A stretch of DNA of 64,000 nt, from positions 1,984,001 through 2,048,000 of the forward strand of contig NZ_JABENB010000001.1 in assembly GCF_013002715.1 (NCBI RefSeq), in the 5' to 3' direction. This document shows positions 44,724 to 52,707 of this stretch, one piece after another. The position numbers and the translations under genes were made by a program. How positions within the stretch are numbered: the stretch's first letter is position 1; the number at the start of each line of letters is the position of its first letter. Source of the stretch: Flexivirga aerilata. Its GTDB lineage: Bacteria > Actinomycetota > Actinomycetes > Actinomycetales > Dermatophilaceae. The notes below the pieces were generated by a model. The model was not told the DNA's origin. It saw only the letters and a list, made by a program, of their open reading frames with translations, and did not search any database.

Positions 44724-45514
44724 GCGCGGCCGAGCGCCGGACCGGGCGCGCGGGGCGGGAGGACGGCGCCAGCAGGACGGCGAGGGACAGCATCGAGCGG
44801 AGGCGCGCCGAGGCGACCCGCGAGCTGGAGCGGCGCCGGGCGGAGTTCGAGCGGCGGCGCGCGGCGGGGGAGCCGATCATCGCGCCGCCGATGCCGGATC
44901 CGGCGTCGGTGCAGAGCACCGGGGTCAGCAACTGGAACATCGCCAACGCGTTGACGATGTTCCGGGTGTTGCTGGTGCCGGTTTTCGGCTGGCTGCTGCT
45001 GGCGCGCGGCGGCGACGACACCGGTTACCGGCTCGCCGCGGTCGCGGTCTTCGCGATCGCCTCCATCACCGACCGCATCGACGGCGACCTGGCCCGGTCC
45101 CGCGACCTGGTCACCGATTTCGGCAAGATGATGGATCCGATCGCGGACAAGGCACTGATGGGTATGGCGCTCATCGGCCTCTCGGTGATCGGGCGCCTGC
45201 CGTGGTGGGTGACCGTCGTGATCCTGGTGCGCGAGGTCGGCATCACCCTGCTGCGGCTGTCGGTCATCCGGCACGGCGTGCTGCCGGCCAGCCGCGGCGG
45301 CAAACTCAAGACCTTCCTGCAGGCGGTGGCCATCGGGCTGTTCCTGCTGCCGATCACCGGCTGGTTCGACGTGGTCGCGTGGGTGGTGATGCTGGCCGCG
45401 CTCGCGGTCACCGTCGTGACCGGTGTCGACTACGTCTTCCGGGCGCTGCGCCTGCGGCGCGACAGCGAACGGTCGCGGGCCCGCCGGGAGCGCCGGGCTG
45501 CCCGCCGTCGCTGA
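44720..45514 (+). CDS. pgsA: CDP-diacylglycerol-glycerol-3-phosphate 3-phosphatidyltransferase PgsA with extended N-terminus
   Basis: 264-aa membrane enzyme making phosphatidylglycerol phosphate. The CDP-alcohol signature D-G-x2-A-R-x8-G-x3-D-x3-D is seen as [20 protein letters not shown] and onward. The enzyme proper begins at about residue 70 ([19 protein letters not shown]), normal for PgsA. The preceding 68 residues form a highly charged Arg/Glu-rich tail ([20 protein letters not shown]), probably a helix, not found in standard PgsA. The ATG overlaps the rimO stop. Confidence 0.92.
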   Translation: MSAAERRTGRAGREDGASRTARDSIERRRAEATRELERRRAEFERRRAAGEPIIAPPMPDPASVQSTGVSNWNIANALTMFRVLLVPVFGWLLLARGGDDTGYRLAAVAVFAIASITDRIDGDLARSRDLVTDFGKMMDPIADKALMGMALIGLSVIGRLPWWVTVVILVREVGITLLRLSVIRHGVLPASRGGKLKTFLQAVAIGLFLLPITGWFDVVAWVVMLAALAVTVVTGVDYVFRALRLRRDSERSRARRERRAARRR

Positions 45515-45543
45515 GACCTGCTGAGAGACAAAGGAACCCGCCC

Positions 45544-46029
45544 GTGGACGACATCGCCCTGATCGCCGAACTCACCCGTCGTGGCGACACGGTGGCCGTC
45601 GCGGAGTCGCTCACCGGAGGGCTGGTGACGGCGGCGCTGACCGCGGTGCCGGGCGCGAGCGCCGTCGTACGCGGGGGAGTCACGTCATACGCCACGCAGG
45701 TGAAGGCGAGCGTGCTCGGGGTCGACGACTTCCTGCTGCGCGCGGGCGGAGCGGTGCAGGCCGACGTCGCCCGGCAGATGGCGCACGGGGTGCGGCGTCT
45801 GATGGGTGCCACCCACGGCCTCGCCACCACCGGCGTGGCGGGCCCGGAGCCGCAGGACGGCGCGCCGGTCGGTCGGGTCTTCGTGGCCGTGGCCTGGGAG
45901 GACGCGCCCGGGGTGCCCGTCGACGAGGTGCGCATGCTCGACCTGCGCGGCGACCGCGAGCAGATCCGCGCGGCCGCGGTGCGCGCGGTGCTGGACCTGC
46001 TGGCCGGCTGCGCGACCGGCCGAAACTGA
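45544..46029 (+). CDS. pncC: nicotinamide-nucleotide amidase (CinA C-terminal domain, PncC)
   Basis: 161-aa stand-alone CinA C-terminal domain protein that deamidates nicotinamide mononucleotide for NAD recycling. The active-site region AESLTGGLV, the [18 protein letters not shown] segment and [17 protein letters not shown] are conserved. The N-terminal molybdopterin-like domain of full CinA is absent, as in most actinobacteria. AAAGGAA lies 9 nt before the GTG. Confidence 0.93.
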   Translation: MDDIALIAELTRRGDTVAVAESLTGGLVTAALTAVPGASAVVRGGVTSYATQVKASVLGVDDFLLRAGGAVQADVARQMAHGVRRLMGATHGLATTGVAGPEPQDGAPVGRVFVAVAWEDAPGVPVDEVRMLDLRGDREQIRAAAVRAVLDLLAGCATGRN

Positions 46030-46141
46030 CCGGGCACCAACGGGAACCAACGCGCACGAGCGGGAATGAATCGGCCGAGCGCGAAGGTTGTCGCCAGGGT
46101 GCGGCGGCCACGTCGCTCGACGGACTGTCGGGTCCGGGGTT

Positions 46142-46147
46142 TAGAGT
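46142..46147 (+). promoter_or_regulatory. -10 box of clgR
   Basis: TAGAGT about 44 nt before the clgR ATG; unlike many neighbours this gene has a leader with AGGAGG at 46181-46186. Confidence 0.4.
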
Positions 46148-46190
46148 GGTCGCATCGGCAGGAAACAGCGGGCAACGTGAAGGAGGCGCC

Positions 46191-46487
46191 ATGATTCTGC
46201 TTCGTCGAGAGCTCGGTGACGTCCTGCGTCAGGCGCGTCAGGCCCAGGGCCGCACGCTGCGCGACGTCGCCGCGAGCGCCCAGGTTTCGCTGGGTTACCT
46301 CTCCGAGCTGGAGCGCGGTGAGAAGGAAGCCTCCTCCGAGTTGCTCGCCTCGGTCTGCGAGGCGCTCGGGGTGCGCCTCTCCGAGGCGATGCACCAGGTG
46401 TCCGAGCGGCTCGTGCTCGCAGAGGCGATGACCGCGCCGGTGCAGCTGCCGGTGCCGGCGCCCGAGCCGGTCGTCTCCGCGGCCTGA
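46191..46487 (+). CDS. clgR: Clp protease regulator ClgR (helix-turn-helix, XRE type)
   Basis: 98-aa DNA-binding regulator. The HTH region ([20 protein letters not shown] then [18 protein letters not shown]) matches the ClgR family, which activates clp protease and other proteostasis genes and is itself degraded by Clp. A short Pro/Val tail ends the protein. AGGAGG lies 4 nt before ATG 46191; an ATG 15 codons upstream lacks a ribosome site. The order rimO-pgsA-pncC-clgR is conserved in actinobacteria. Confidence 0.92.
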   Translation: MILLRRELGDVLRQARQAQGRTLRDVAASAQVSLGYLSELERGEKEASSELLASVCEALGVRLSEAMHQVSERLVLAEAMTAPVQLPVPAPEPVVSAA

Positions 46488-46508
46488 CCGCCCTCAACGT
46501 CCCGCCGG

Positions 46509-47282
46509 TCAGCGCACGCCCTGACAAGTGGGGCAGTGAAACATCACCCGGTCCTGCGGCGGCACGCCGATCGGTGCCACCCGCACCGTCCCGCCACACC
46601 GCCGGCATCCCCGGCCGGCGCGCCCGTGCACGGCCGGCTCCTCGTCGAAGCGGTCCCGGTGCGCCGCGTAGGTCAGCATGTCGCGGGCGGTGTCCAGCAA
46701 CTCCTCGAGCGTCTCGACCGGCAGCTCGCCCACCGGCGTCCACGGGTTGAGCCGGCGGACGAAGAGCGGCTCGGCGGTCCAGATGGTGCCGAGCCCGGCG
46801 AGGTTGCGCTGGTCGAGCAGCGCGGCGCCGAGCGCGCGGTCCGGCTGCGCCCGCAGATTGCGTATGACGCGCTGCGCGTCCCAGTCGTCGCCGAGCAGGT
46901 CGGGCCCGAGGTGCCCGACCAGGAGCCGCTCGTCGCGAGTCGACACCAGGTCGAGCATGCCGAGGCTGGTGCCGATCGCGGTCCATTCGGTGGTCGCGAG
47001 CAGCGCCCGGATGCTGCGCGGCCCGGCCGCGGCGGGCGTCATCGTGCTGGTGCGGCGCAAGCGCCAGCTGCCCTCCATCCGCAGATGGCTGTGCAGGGTG
47101 AGGCCGCCGGAGAGCCGGTGCAGCAGGTGCTTGCCGCGGCTCGCGACCTCCAGGGTGGTGTGCCCGTGCAGGCTGCGGTCGCCGAGGCTCGGCCAGCGCA
47201 GCTCGGCGCCGACCAGCGGCTCGCCGCGCAACGCCTGGTCGAGGCGGCGCGCGGTGCGCCATACGACATCTCCCTCGGGCAT
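46509..47282 (-). CDS. nei2: endonuclease VIII-like DNA glycosylase Nei2
   Basis: 257-aa Fpg/Nei base-excision repair glycosylase/AP lyase. MPEGDVVWRTARRL carries the catalytic Pro2 and Glu3. The helix-two-turn-helix region lies around RNLAGLGTIWTAEPLF, and the C-terminal zinc finger is C-R-R-C, then FHCPTC. The opening PEGD is typical of Nei rather than Fpg. It is convergent with clgR and divergent from the histidine kinase gene. Confidence 0.93.
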   Translation of the reverse strand: MPEGDVVWRTARRLDQALRGEPLVGAELRWPSLGDRSLHGHTTLEVASRGKHLLHRLSGGLTLHSHLRMEGSWRLRRTSTMTPAAAGPRSIRALLATTEWTAIGTSLGMLDLVSTRDERLLVGHLGPDLLGDDWDAQRVIRNLRAQPDRALGAALLDQRNLAGLGTIWTAEPLFVRRLNPWTPVGELPVETLEELLDTARDMLTYAAHRDRFDEEPAVHGRAGRGCRRCGGTVRVAPIGVPPQDRVMFHCPTCQGVR

Positions 47283-47332
47283 GGGCCGATCATCTCAACA
47301 CTCGTATGACGCGCCGGGCACCGACCGCTTCG

Positions 47333-47338
47333 TAGTCT
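47333..47338 (+). promoter_or_regulatory. -10 box of the leaderless histidine kinase gene
   Basis: TAGTCT stands 7 nt before the ATG at 47346. Confidence 0.45.
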
Positions 47339-47345
47339 GGCCGGC

Positions 47346-48482
47346 ATGACTTCCGTGCCGGCCGACTCGATGCGGCGTCCGTGGTGGCAGCGGCACGCCG
47401 TCGACGCCGTCGCGCTCTTCGTCGGGGTCGCCGTCGTCGGGTCCGCCTGGCACCTGTCCACGCGGCCCGGTGAGCGGCCGCTCGACGCGTTCGGGGTGGC
47501 GCTCGGGAGCGTCGCGGTGGCAGGCGTGCTCGCGCATCACTGGCGGCCGATCGCGGCGCTGCTGGTGCCGAGCGGCGCGATCTTCGTCTATCTGCTGATG
47601 CACTATCCCAATGGCCCGATCTACGTGCTGGGTCCGCTCGGACTGTTCGTCTTCGGGCTGAGTGCGCAGCGCCGTCCCCGTCCCTGGCTGAGCCCCGCGG
47701 TGATGCTGGTCGTGGCCCTGTGCGCGTTGCTGACCGATGACGGCGAGTGGTTCCGGGCGGCGATGGTGGTCGGCTGGAGCGTGGTGGCGATCCTGCTCGC
47801 CGACCTGATCCGGACCCGGCTGGAGCAAGCTGCCGAACGTCGAATTGCGTTGCAACAACAGCGAAAGCGGGCCGAGGTCGAGCAGCAGCTGGAGCTTGCG
47901 CGGGACCTGCACGACAGCGTCGCGCACGCCCTCACGGCGATCAACGTGCAGGCCGCGCTCGCCGAGCGGGTGGCGGTGACCGCACCGGACGACGCCGCCG
48001 AAGCGGCCCGCGCGATCCGCATGAGCAGCCGTGACGCCTTGGCCGAGCTCAACGCGATCGTGCGGTCGCTGCGCGAGCCGGGCGCCGTCCCCACCCGTCC
48101 GCAACACTGCCTGTCGGACATCGACGCGCTCGTCGACCGGGCGCGGGAGGCCGGGCTGACCGTCGACGTCGAGTCGTCGATCGGTGCCGAGCTGCCCGAC
48201 GACGTGCAGGCTGCGTCATACCGGGTGGTGCAGGAGAGCCTGACCAATGCGGTGCGCTACGCCCCCGGCTCGCGGGTGCGGCTGCGCGTGCAGGGCGTCG
48301 GTGGCGGGTTGCAGGTCAGCGCCCTCGACGACGGCCCGGCGCCGGGGGAGTCGGTGCACCCGCCCGGTGGCGGTCACGGTCTGATCGGTATGGCGGAGCG
48401 GGTCCGCGCGACCGGTGGCACACTGCGGCATGGGCCGTCCGGCCCGGGCTTCGTCGTCGAAGCACGTTGGGAGCGCGTGTGA
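47346..48482 (+). CDS. sensor histidine kinase (NarL-system, HisKA_3)
   Basis: 378-aa membrane kinase. About five hydrophobic segments (20-150) precede a coiled coil and the HisKA_3 box LELARDLHDSVAHALTAI with the phosphorylated His. The HATPase part shows NAVRYAPGS and GGGHGLIGMAERV. The signal is unknown. The response-regulator start overlaps its stop (GTGA). The downstream ABC exporter genes suggest envelope-stress or drug sensing of the LiaS/DesK type (inference). Confidence 0.9.
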   Translation: MTSVPADSMRRPWWQRHAVDAVALFVGVAVVGSAWHLSTRPGERPLDAFGVALGSVAVAGVLAHHWRPIAALLVPSGAIFVYLLMHYPNGPIYVLGPLGLFVFGLSAQRRPRPWLSPAVMLVVALCALLTDDGEWFRAAMVVGWSVVAILLADLIRTRLEQAAERRIALQQQRKRAEVEQQLELARDLHDSVAHALTAINVQAALAERVAVTAPDDAAEAARAIRMSSRDALAELNAIVRSLREPGAVPTRPQHCLSDIDALVDRAREAGLTVDVESSIGAELPDDVQAASYRVVQESLTNAVRYAPGSRVRLRVQGVGGGLQVSALDDGPAPGESVHPPGGGHGLIGMAERVRATGGTLRHGPSGPGFVVEARWERV

Positions 48483-49159
48483 TCCGGGTTGTGGTCGCCG
48501 ATGACCAGGCGCTGGTGCGTCGCGGTTTCGCGGCGCTGCTGGCGCTCGAATCGGACATCGAGGTGGTCGCGGAGGCGACGACGGGCGACGAGGCGGTCGT
48601 CGCGGCCCGTCAGCATCACCCAGATGTGCTGTTGATGGACATCCGGATGCCCGGCAGCGACGGACTCGAGGCGACGCGGCAGATCACCGGCGACCCTGCG
48701 CTGGAGGGGGTGCGGGTCGTCATACTCACCACCTTCGACCTGGACGAATATGTCTTCCAGGCCTTGCGATTCGGCGCCAGCGGCTTCCTCGTCAAGCACA
48801 CCGAACCGGACGAGCTGATCCGGGCGGTGCGGGTCATCGCCGACGGCGAGGCGCTGCTGTCCCCGAACGTCACCCGCCGCCTGATCCACCGATTTGCAAG
48901 CAGCACAGCGCATTCGGTGCAGCCGACCGTGCAGGAGTCGCAGCTGGCGCAGCACCTGACCGAGCGTGAGCGCGACGTGGTGGCGCTGGTCGGCCAGGGG
49001 CTGTCCAACGACGAGATCGCCGCCCAGTGGTTCGTCAGTCAGGCCACGGTGCGCACCCACGTCAGCCGGGCGATGACCAAACTGCACGCGCGCGACCGTG
49101 CGCAGCTCGTGGTGATCGCCTACCAGCACGGCCTCGCCGAGCCGCCCGCGATCGACTGA
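48479..49159 (+). CDS. NarL/LuxR-family response regulator
   Basis: 226-aa regulator paired with the preceding kinase. The receiver has DDQALVRRG, phosphorylation Asp in VLLMDIRMPG, Thr in VILTTFD and Lys in FLVKHTEPD. A C-terminal LuxR HTH follows (LTERERDVVALVGQGLSNDE, about 160-215). GTG 48479 overlaps the kinase stop. It most likely controls the ABC transporter genes that begin 80 bp downstream. Confidence 0.92.
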   Translation: MIRVVVADDQALVRRGFAALLALESDIEVVAEATTGDEAVVAARQHHPDVLLMDIRMPGSDGLEATRQITGDPALEGVRVVILTTFDLDEYVFQALRFGASGFLVKHTEPDELIRAVRVIADGEALLSPNVTRRLIHRFASSTAHSVQPTVQESQLAQHLTERERDVVALVGQGLSNDEIAAQWFVSQATVRTHVSRAMTKLHARDRAQLVVIAYQHGLAEPPAID

Positions 49160-49238
49160 CCCGCTCAACATCTGACGTACGCCGATCTCCGCGCCCGGGC
49201 GACGTGCGCGACCCGTTCGCGAAGCGATCGTTGCGGTC

Positions 49239-50177
49239 ATGGATACGCAAGAGCAGCTGGACGCGGTCGCGGTGACCGGGCTGACCAAGAGGTATGGCCG
49301 GCGGACCGTGGTCGATCACGTGGACCTGCACATTCCGGCAGGTTCGGTAACCGGGCTGATCGGGCCCAACGGCGCAGGGAAGACCACGGTGATGTCGATG
49401 CTCCTCGGGCTGGTGCGCCCGACCGAGGGGCGCGGCTCGGTGCTCGCCCACGATCTGCGGGAGCCCACCGCCTACATGTCCCAGGTCGGGGCGCTGATCG
49501 AGTCGCCCGCGTTCTACCCCAACCTGTCCGGCCGGGAGAACCTGGTGCACCTGTGCCGGCTCGGCGGGCACGACCCGTCCGAGATCGACGGCATCCTCGA
49601 CCTGGTGGGTCTGCTCGGGCGAGAAAGCGATGCCTACGGCTCCTACTCGCTCGGCATGAAGCAGCGGCTCGGCATCGGCGCGGCGTTGCTCGGCGATCCG
49701 CGGCTGGTGATCCTGGACGAACCCACCAACGGCGTCGACCCGACCGGCATGCGCGACATCCGCGCGATGGTGCGGCGCATCGCCGACAGCGGTCGCACCG
49801 TGCTCGTCTCCTCACACCTGCTGGCCGAGCTGGAACACGTCTGCGACCACCTGATCGTGCTGGACCAGGGTGGCCTGCGCTACCAGGGCACGCTCGCCGG
49901 GCTGCCCGCCACCCGCGACGAGGTCATCGTGCTGCGCGGCCGGATGGCGGCCGACGAGGAACGCCTCGTGCAGTTGCTGCGCAGCGGCGGCCACGTCGTC
50001 GAACACACCGCCACCGGACTCGCCGTCGCCGTCGGCGCCTCCGACCCGGCGGCGCTCGCCGGCGACCTCAACCGCACCGCGGCCGACGGAGGGGTCAACC
50101 TCGTCGAGCTGCACCACCGCACCGAATCACTCGAGGACCGGGTGCTCGGCCTGGTCGGAACAGGAAGTCGATCATGA
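49239..50177 (+). CDS. ABC exporter ATP-binding protein
   Basis: 312-aa ATPase of the antibiotic/bacteriocin-resistance type. Walker A is GPNGAGKTT, the signature is YSLGMKQRL (a G-M-K-Q variant common in this class), Walker B is LVILDEPTNGVDP and the switch His is in SSHLLAE. A C-terminal 100-residue domain follows the ATPase core, as in DrrA/BcrA-like proteins. It is coupled to the permease by ATGA at 50174-50177. Confidence 0.92.
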   Translation: MDTQEQLDAVAVTGLTKRYGRRTVVDHVDLHIPAGSVTGLIGPNGAGKTTVMSMLLGLVRPTEGRGSVLAHDLREPTAYMSQVGALIESPAFYPNLSGRENLVHLCRLGGHDPSEIDGILDLVGLLGRESDAYGSYSLGMKQRLGIGAALLGDPRLVILDEPTNGVDPTGMRDIRAMVRRIADSGRTVLVSSHLLAELEHVCDHLIVLDQGGLRYQGTLAGLPATRDEVIVLRGRMAADEERLVQLLRSGGHVVEHTATGLAVAVGASDPAALAGDLNRTAADGGVNLVELHHRTESLEDRVLGLVGTGSRS

Positions 50178-50953
50178 AACGCGCCTTCGTCGCCGAATGG
50201 ACCCGGCTTGCCCGGCCCCGAACCTGGCTGATTGCAATACCTTTCACGATTCTCTACTCCGCCGTGCTCACGGTGGTGATGATCACGACCGCCCCGCAGC
50301 GGTCATTCAGCGGCGGTGTCAGCATCGACGCGCTGTCGCAATCGGGTGGCGGCACGCTGGCGGTGACCGCTGCCGTGGCCTTCACCTCGGTGTTGTTGCT
50401 CGCGGTCTTCGTCGGGATGAGCGCGGGTGCCTTCTCGCGCGGCACCTGGCGGGCATCGCTGCTGCACCATCCCGGGCGCATGTCGCTCGCGACCGGGACG
50501 TTCGTCGCGCGCATCGCGATCAGCGCGGTCATCATCGTGGTGCTGTTCGCGGCGGGGCTCGGCACGGCATACATCGTGGGGCCGGGGCAGGGCGTCGACA
50601 CGAGCAGCTGGCTGGACGCGCAGTCGCTGCGCACCGCCGGCGAGGACATGCTGCGGGTCCTGGTCTTCGTCACCGGGTGGGGCCTGCTCGGCACGCTCGT
50701 CGGCATCGCGACCCGCTCGGTGCCGATCGGCCTCGGCGCCGCGATCCTGTGGGCCGGCCCGATCGAGCACGTGCTCGGCGAGAACCTCTCGATCGGCCGG
50801 GACTTCTTCCCCGGACTGCTGCTGCAGTATGTCGTCGCCGGCGACAACGCCGCGGTGAGTGGCGGCGCGCTCGCCCTGCGGCTGGCGGTGTACGGCGTGG
50901 TCGCGGCCGGTGCGTGTGCGTTGCTGGTGAGCCGGCGCGACGTGTCGAGCTGA
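50174..50953 (+). CDS. ABC-2-type exporter permease
   Basis: 259-aa membrane subunit with about six hydrophobic segments (25-45, 70-95, 118-140, 170-190, 195-215, 235-255). The N-terminus (KRAFVAEWTRLARPRTWLI) is typical of permeases paired with BcrA-like ATPases. The substrate is unknown; the linked kinase-regulator pair suggests inducible export of an antimicrobial or envelope-damaging compound. Confidence 0.85.
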   Translation: MKRAFVAEWTRLARPRTWLIAIPFTILYSAVLTVVMITTAPQRSFSGGVSIDALSQSGGGTLAVTAAVAFTSVLLLAVFVGMSAGAFSRGTWRASLLHHPGRMSLATGTFVARIAISAVIIVVLFAAGLGTAYIVGPGQGVDTSSWLDAQSLRTAGEDMLRVLVFVTGWGLLGTLVGIATRSVPIGLGAAILWAGPIEHVLGENLSIGRDFFPGLLLQYVVAGDNAAVSGGALALRLAVYGVVAAGACALLVSRRDVSS

Positions 50954-50988
50954 CCGGACCGCCTCCTCGATCTTGCAATCCGGACAGG

Positions 50989-51017
50989 GGTTACATCGCG
51001 TTATGTGATTGATAACC
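50989..51017. promoter_or_regulatory. inverted-repeat operator candidate before the flavin reductase-sfnG pair
   Basis: TTACATCGCGTTATGTGA (50991-51008) is a near-palindrome with 6-bp arms (one mismatch) and lies inside a wider GGTTA...TAACC pair. It is 45-65 nt before the flavin reductase start and contains the TTACAT half-site also seen before the decarboxylase-like gene at 62.1 kb. Confidence 0.35.
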
Positions 51018-51052
51018 TCACGGCATTCTGTTCGGTATCGAGGAGGTGTCCG

Positions 51053-51562
51053 GTGAGCCTGGTGCAGGAAGTCCCCGACCTGCGTGACACGTTCCGTGAC
51101 GCGGTCTCCAGCACCTGGGTGGTGACCAGTGCCGCGGACGAGGTGCCGGCCGGTTTCACCGCGATCTCGGTGGTGTCGGTGTCGGTCGCGCCGCCGCTGG
51201 TGTCGTTCAACCTGAGCAAGGCGTCGTCGAGCCGGCCGATCGTCGAACGGGCCGGCCGGGTGGCCCTGCACCTGCTGGGCGAGGAGCAGGAGCATCTCGC
51301 CCGCCGGTTCGCCGGCGACCGAGCGCAGCGTTTTGCCCCGGACCGCGAATGGCATTGGCATGCGGACGGATTGCCCGCGCTCAGTGCTTCGGTATGCCGG
51401 CTCGGCGCGCGCGTCGTGTCGCTCGTCGACGCCGGCGACAGTCTCGTGGTGCTGGCCGAGGTGGAGTCGCAGGTCGCCTCGGGCGGCCGGCCGCTCCTGC
51501 ACCACCGCGGTGCCTACCACTTCGTCCCGACCGCCCTACCGGCCGAGGAGGCCAGCAGATGA
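51053..51562 (+). CDS. flavin reductase family protein
   Basis: 169-aa FMN-binding split-barrel reductase. Family features are the opening TWVVTSAADEVPAGFTAISVVSVS, the PLVSFNLSKASSS segment and the late GGRPLLHHRGAYHF. It should supply reduced flavin to the monooxygenase encoded next. AGGAGG at 51041-51046 lies 6 nt before GTG 51053, which is therefore preferred to the GTG at 51005. Its stop overlaps the sfnG start (ATGA). Confidence 0.9.
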   Translation: MSLVQEVPDLRDTFRDAVSSTWVVTSAADEVPAGFTAISVVSVSVAPPLVSFNLSKASSSRPIVERAGRVALHLLGEEQEHLARRFAGDRAQRFAPDREWHWHADGLPALSASVCRLGARVVSLVDAGDSLVVLAEVESQVASGGRPLLHHRGAYHFVPTALPAEEASR

Positions 51563-52647
51563 GTGACCTGAAGTTCGCCTACTGGGTGCCCAACGTCTCC
51601 GGCGGCCTGGTGATCAGCAAACTGCCGCAACGCACCAGCCACAGCCCGGCATACAACATCGACCTGGCGAAGGCTGCCGAGGAGCACGGCTTCGAATACG
51701 CCCTGACGCAGGTGCGTTACCTCGCGTCGTACGGCGCCGACGCGCAGCACGAATCGACGTCGTTCTCCCAGCTCCTGCTGGCGCACACCGAGCGCCTCAA
51801 GGTCATCGCGGCGGTCCACCCCGGTTTCTGGCAGCCGGCCGTGCTGGCCAAGCTCGCCGCCACCGCTCAGGAGTGGAGTGGCAATCGCTTTGCGCTCAAC
51901 GTCGTATCCGGTTGGTTCAAAAAGGAATTCACCAATCTCGGCGAGCCGTGGCTGGACCACGAGGAGCGCTACCGCCGGTCGGAGGAGTTCATCGAGGTGC
52001 TCAAGGGCGCCTGGACCACCGACGACCTCACCTTCCGCGGCGACTTCTACCGCACCCGGGATCTGACCTTCCGCCCGCAGCCGCCGGTGCCTCCGGAGGT
52101 CTTCCAGGGTGGCAACTCCACCTCGGCCCGGCGCATGGGCGGCCGGCTGTCGGACTGGTACTTCATGAACGGTGGCACGGTCGACGCGATCGCCGAGCAG
52201 GTCCGCGAAGTCGAGAGCTACGGGCGCGAATTCGGCCGTCGGCCTCGTTTCGGGCTCAACGGTTTCGCCGTGGTGCGCGACACCGAGGAGGAGGCGCGCC
52301 AGGTGGTGCAGGACATCATCGACCACGCCGACGCGGACAAGGTGCGCGACTTCGGCGAGGCGGTGAAGGCTGCCGGCAGGGCCACTGCGGACGGCAAGGG
52401 CATGTGGGCGGGCTCGGACTTCTCGGACCTGGTGCAGTACAACGACGGATTCAAGACCGGTCTCGTGGGCACGGCCGAACAGGTCGCCCAGCGCATCGTG
52501 GACTACAAGCGGGTCGGCGTCGACCTGCTGCTGCTCGGTTTCCTGCACGTGCGCGAGGAGGTCGAGCGCTTCGGCACGCAGGTGATCCCGTTGGTGCGCG
52601 AACTGGAGGCCTCGGACCGCGCGGTGCGGGACGCGACACCGGCCTGA
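51559..52647 (+). CDS. sfnG: dimethylsulfone monooxygenase-like enzyme SfnG
   Basis: 362-aa FMNH2-dependent luciferase-like monooxygenase. The start FAYWVPNVSGGLVISKLPQR, the segment VRYLASYGADAQHES and NVVSGWFKKEF closely match SfnG, which converts dimethylsulfone to methanesulfinate in sulfur scavenging. The neighbouring flavin reductase supports the two-component system. The general LLM family is certain; the exact substrate is inferred by resemblance. Confidence 0.88.
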   Translation: MSDLKFAYWVPNVSGGLVISKLPQRTSHSPAYNIDLAKAAEEHGFEYALTQVRYLASYGADAQHESTSFSQLLLAHTERLKVIAAVHPGFWQPAVLAKLAATAQEWSGNRFALNVVSGWFKKEFTNLGEPWLDHEERYRRSEEFIEVLKGAWTTDDLTFRGDFYRTRDLTFRPQPPVPPEVFQGGNSTSARRMGGRLSDWYFMNGGTVDAIAEQVREVESYGREFGRRPRFGLNGFAVVRDTEEEARQVVQDIIDHADADKVRDFGEAVKAAGRATADGKGMWAGSDFSDLVQYNDGFKTGLVGTAEQVAQRIVDYKRVGVDLLLLGFLHVREEVERFGTQVIPLVRELEASDRAVRDATPA

Positions 52648-52675
52648 TCGGCCAGGGCGGCCTGGAGGCTGACAG

Positions 52676-52698
52676 CCGAGCGTTCAGGGAACGTTCGG
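52676..52698. terminator. hairpin between convergent sfnG and lhr
   Basis: A 10-bp stem with one mismatch (CCGAGCGTTC / GAACGTTCGG) and a 3-nt loop, with a T-rich GTTTA a few bases downstream on the plus strand. Confidence 0.5.
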
Positions 52699-52707
52699 CG
52701 GGGACGT

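Noticed and set aside
46075-46141. ClgR autoregulatory site before clgR
   Set aside because: A GTCGCC...GCGGC pair is present but does not fit the known ClgR motif well enough to claim.
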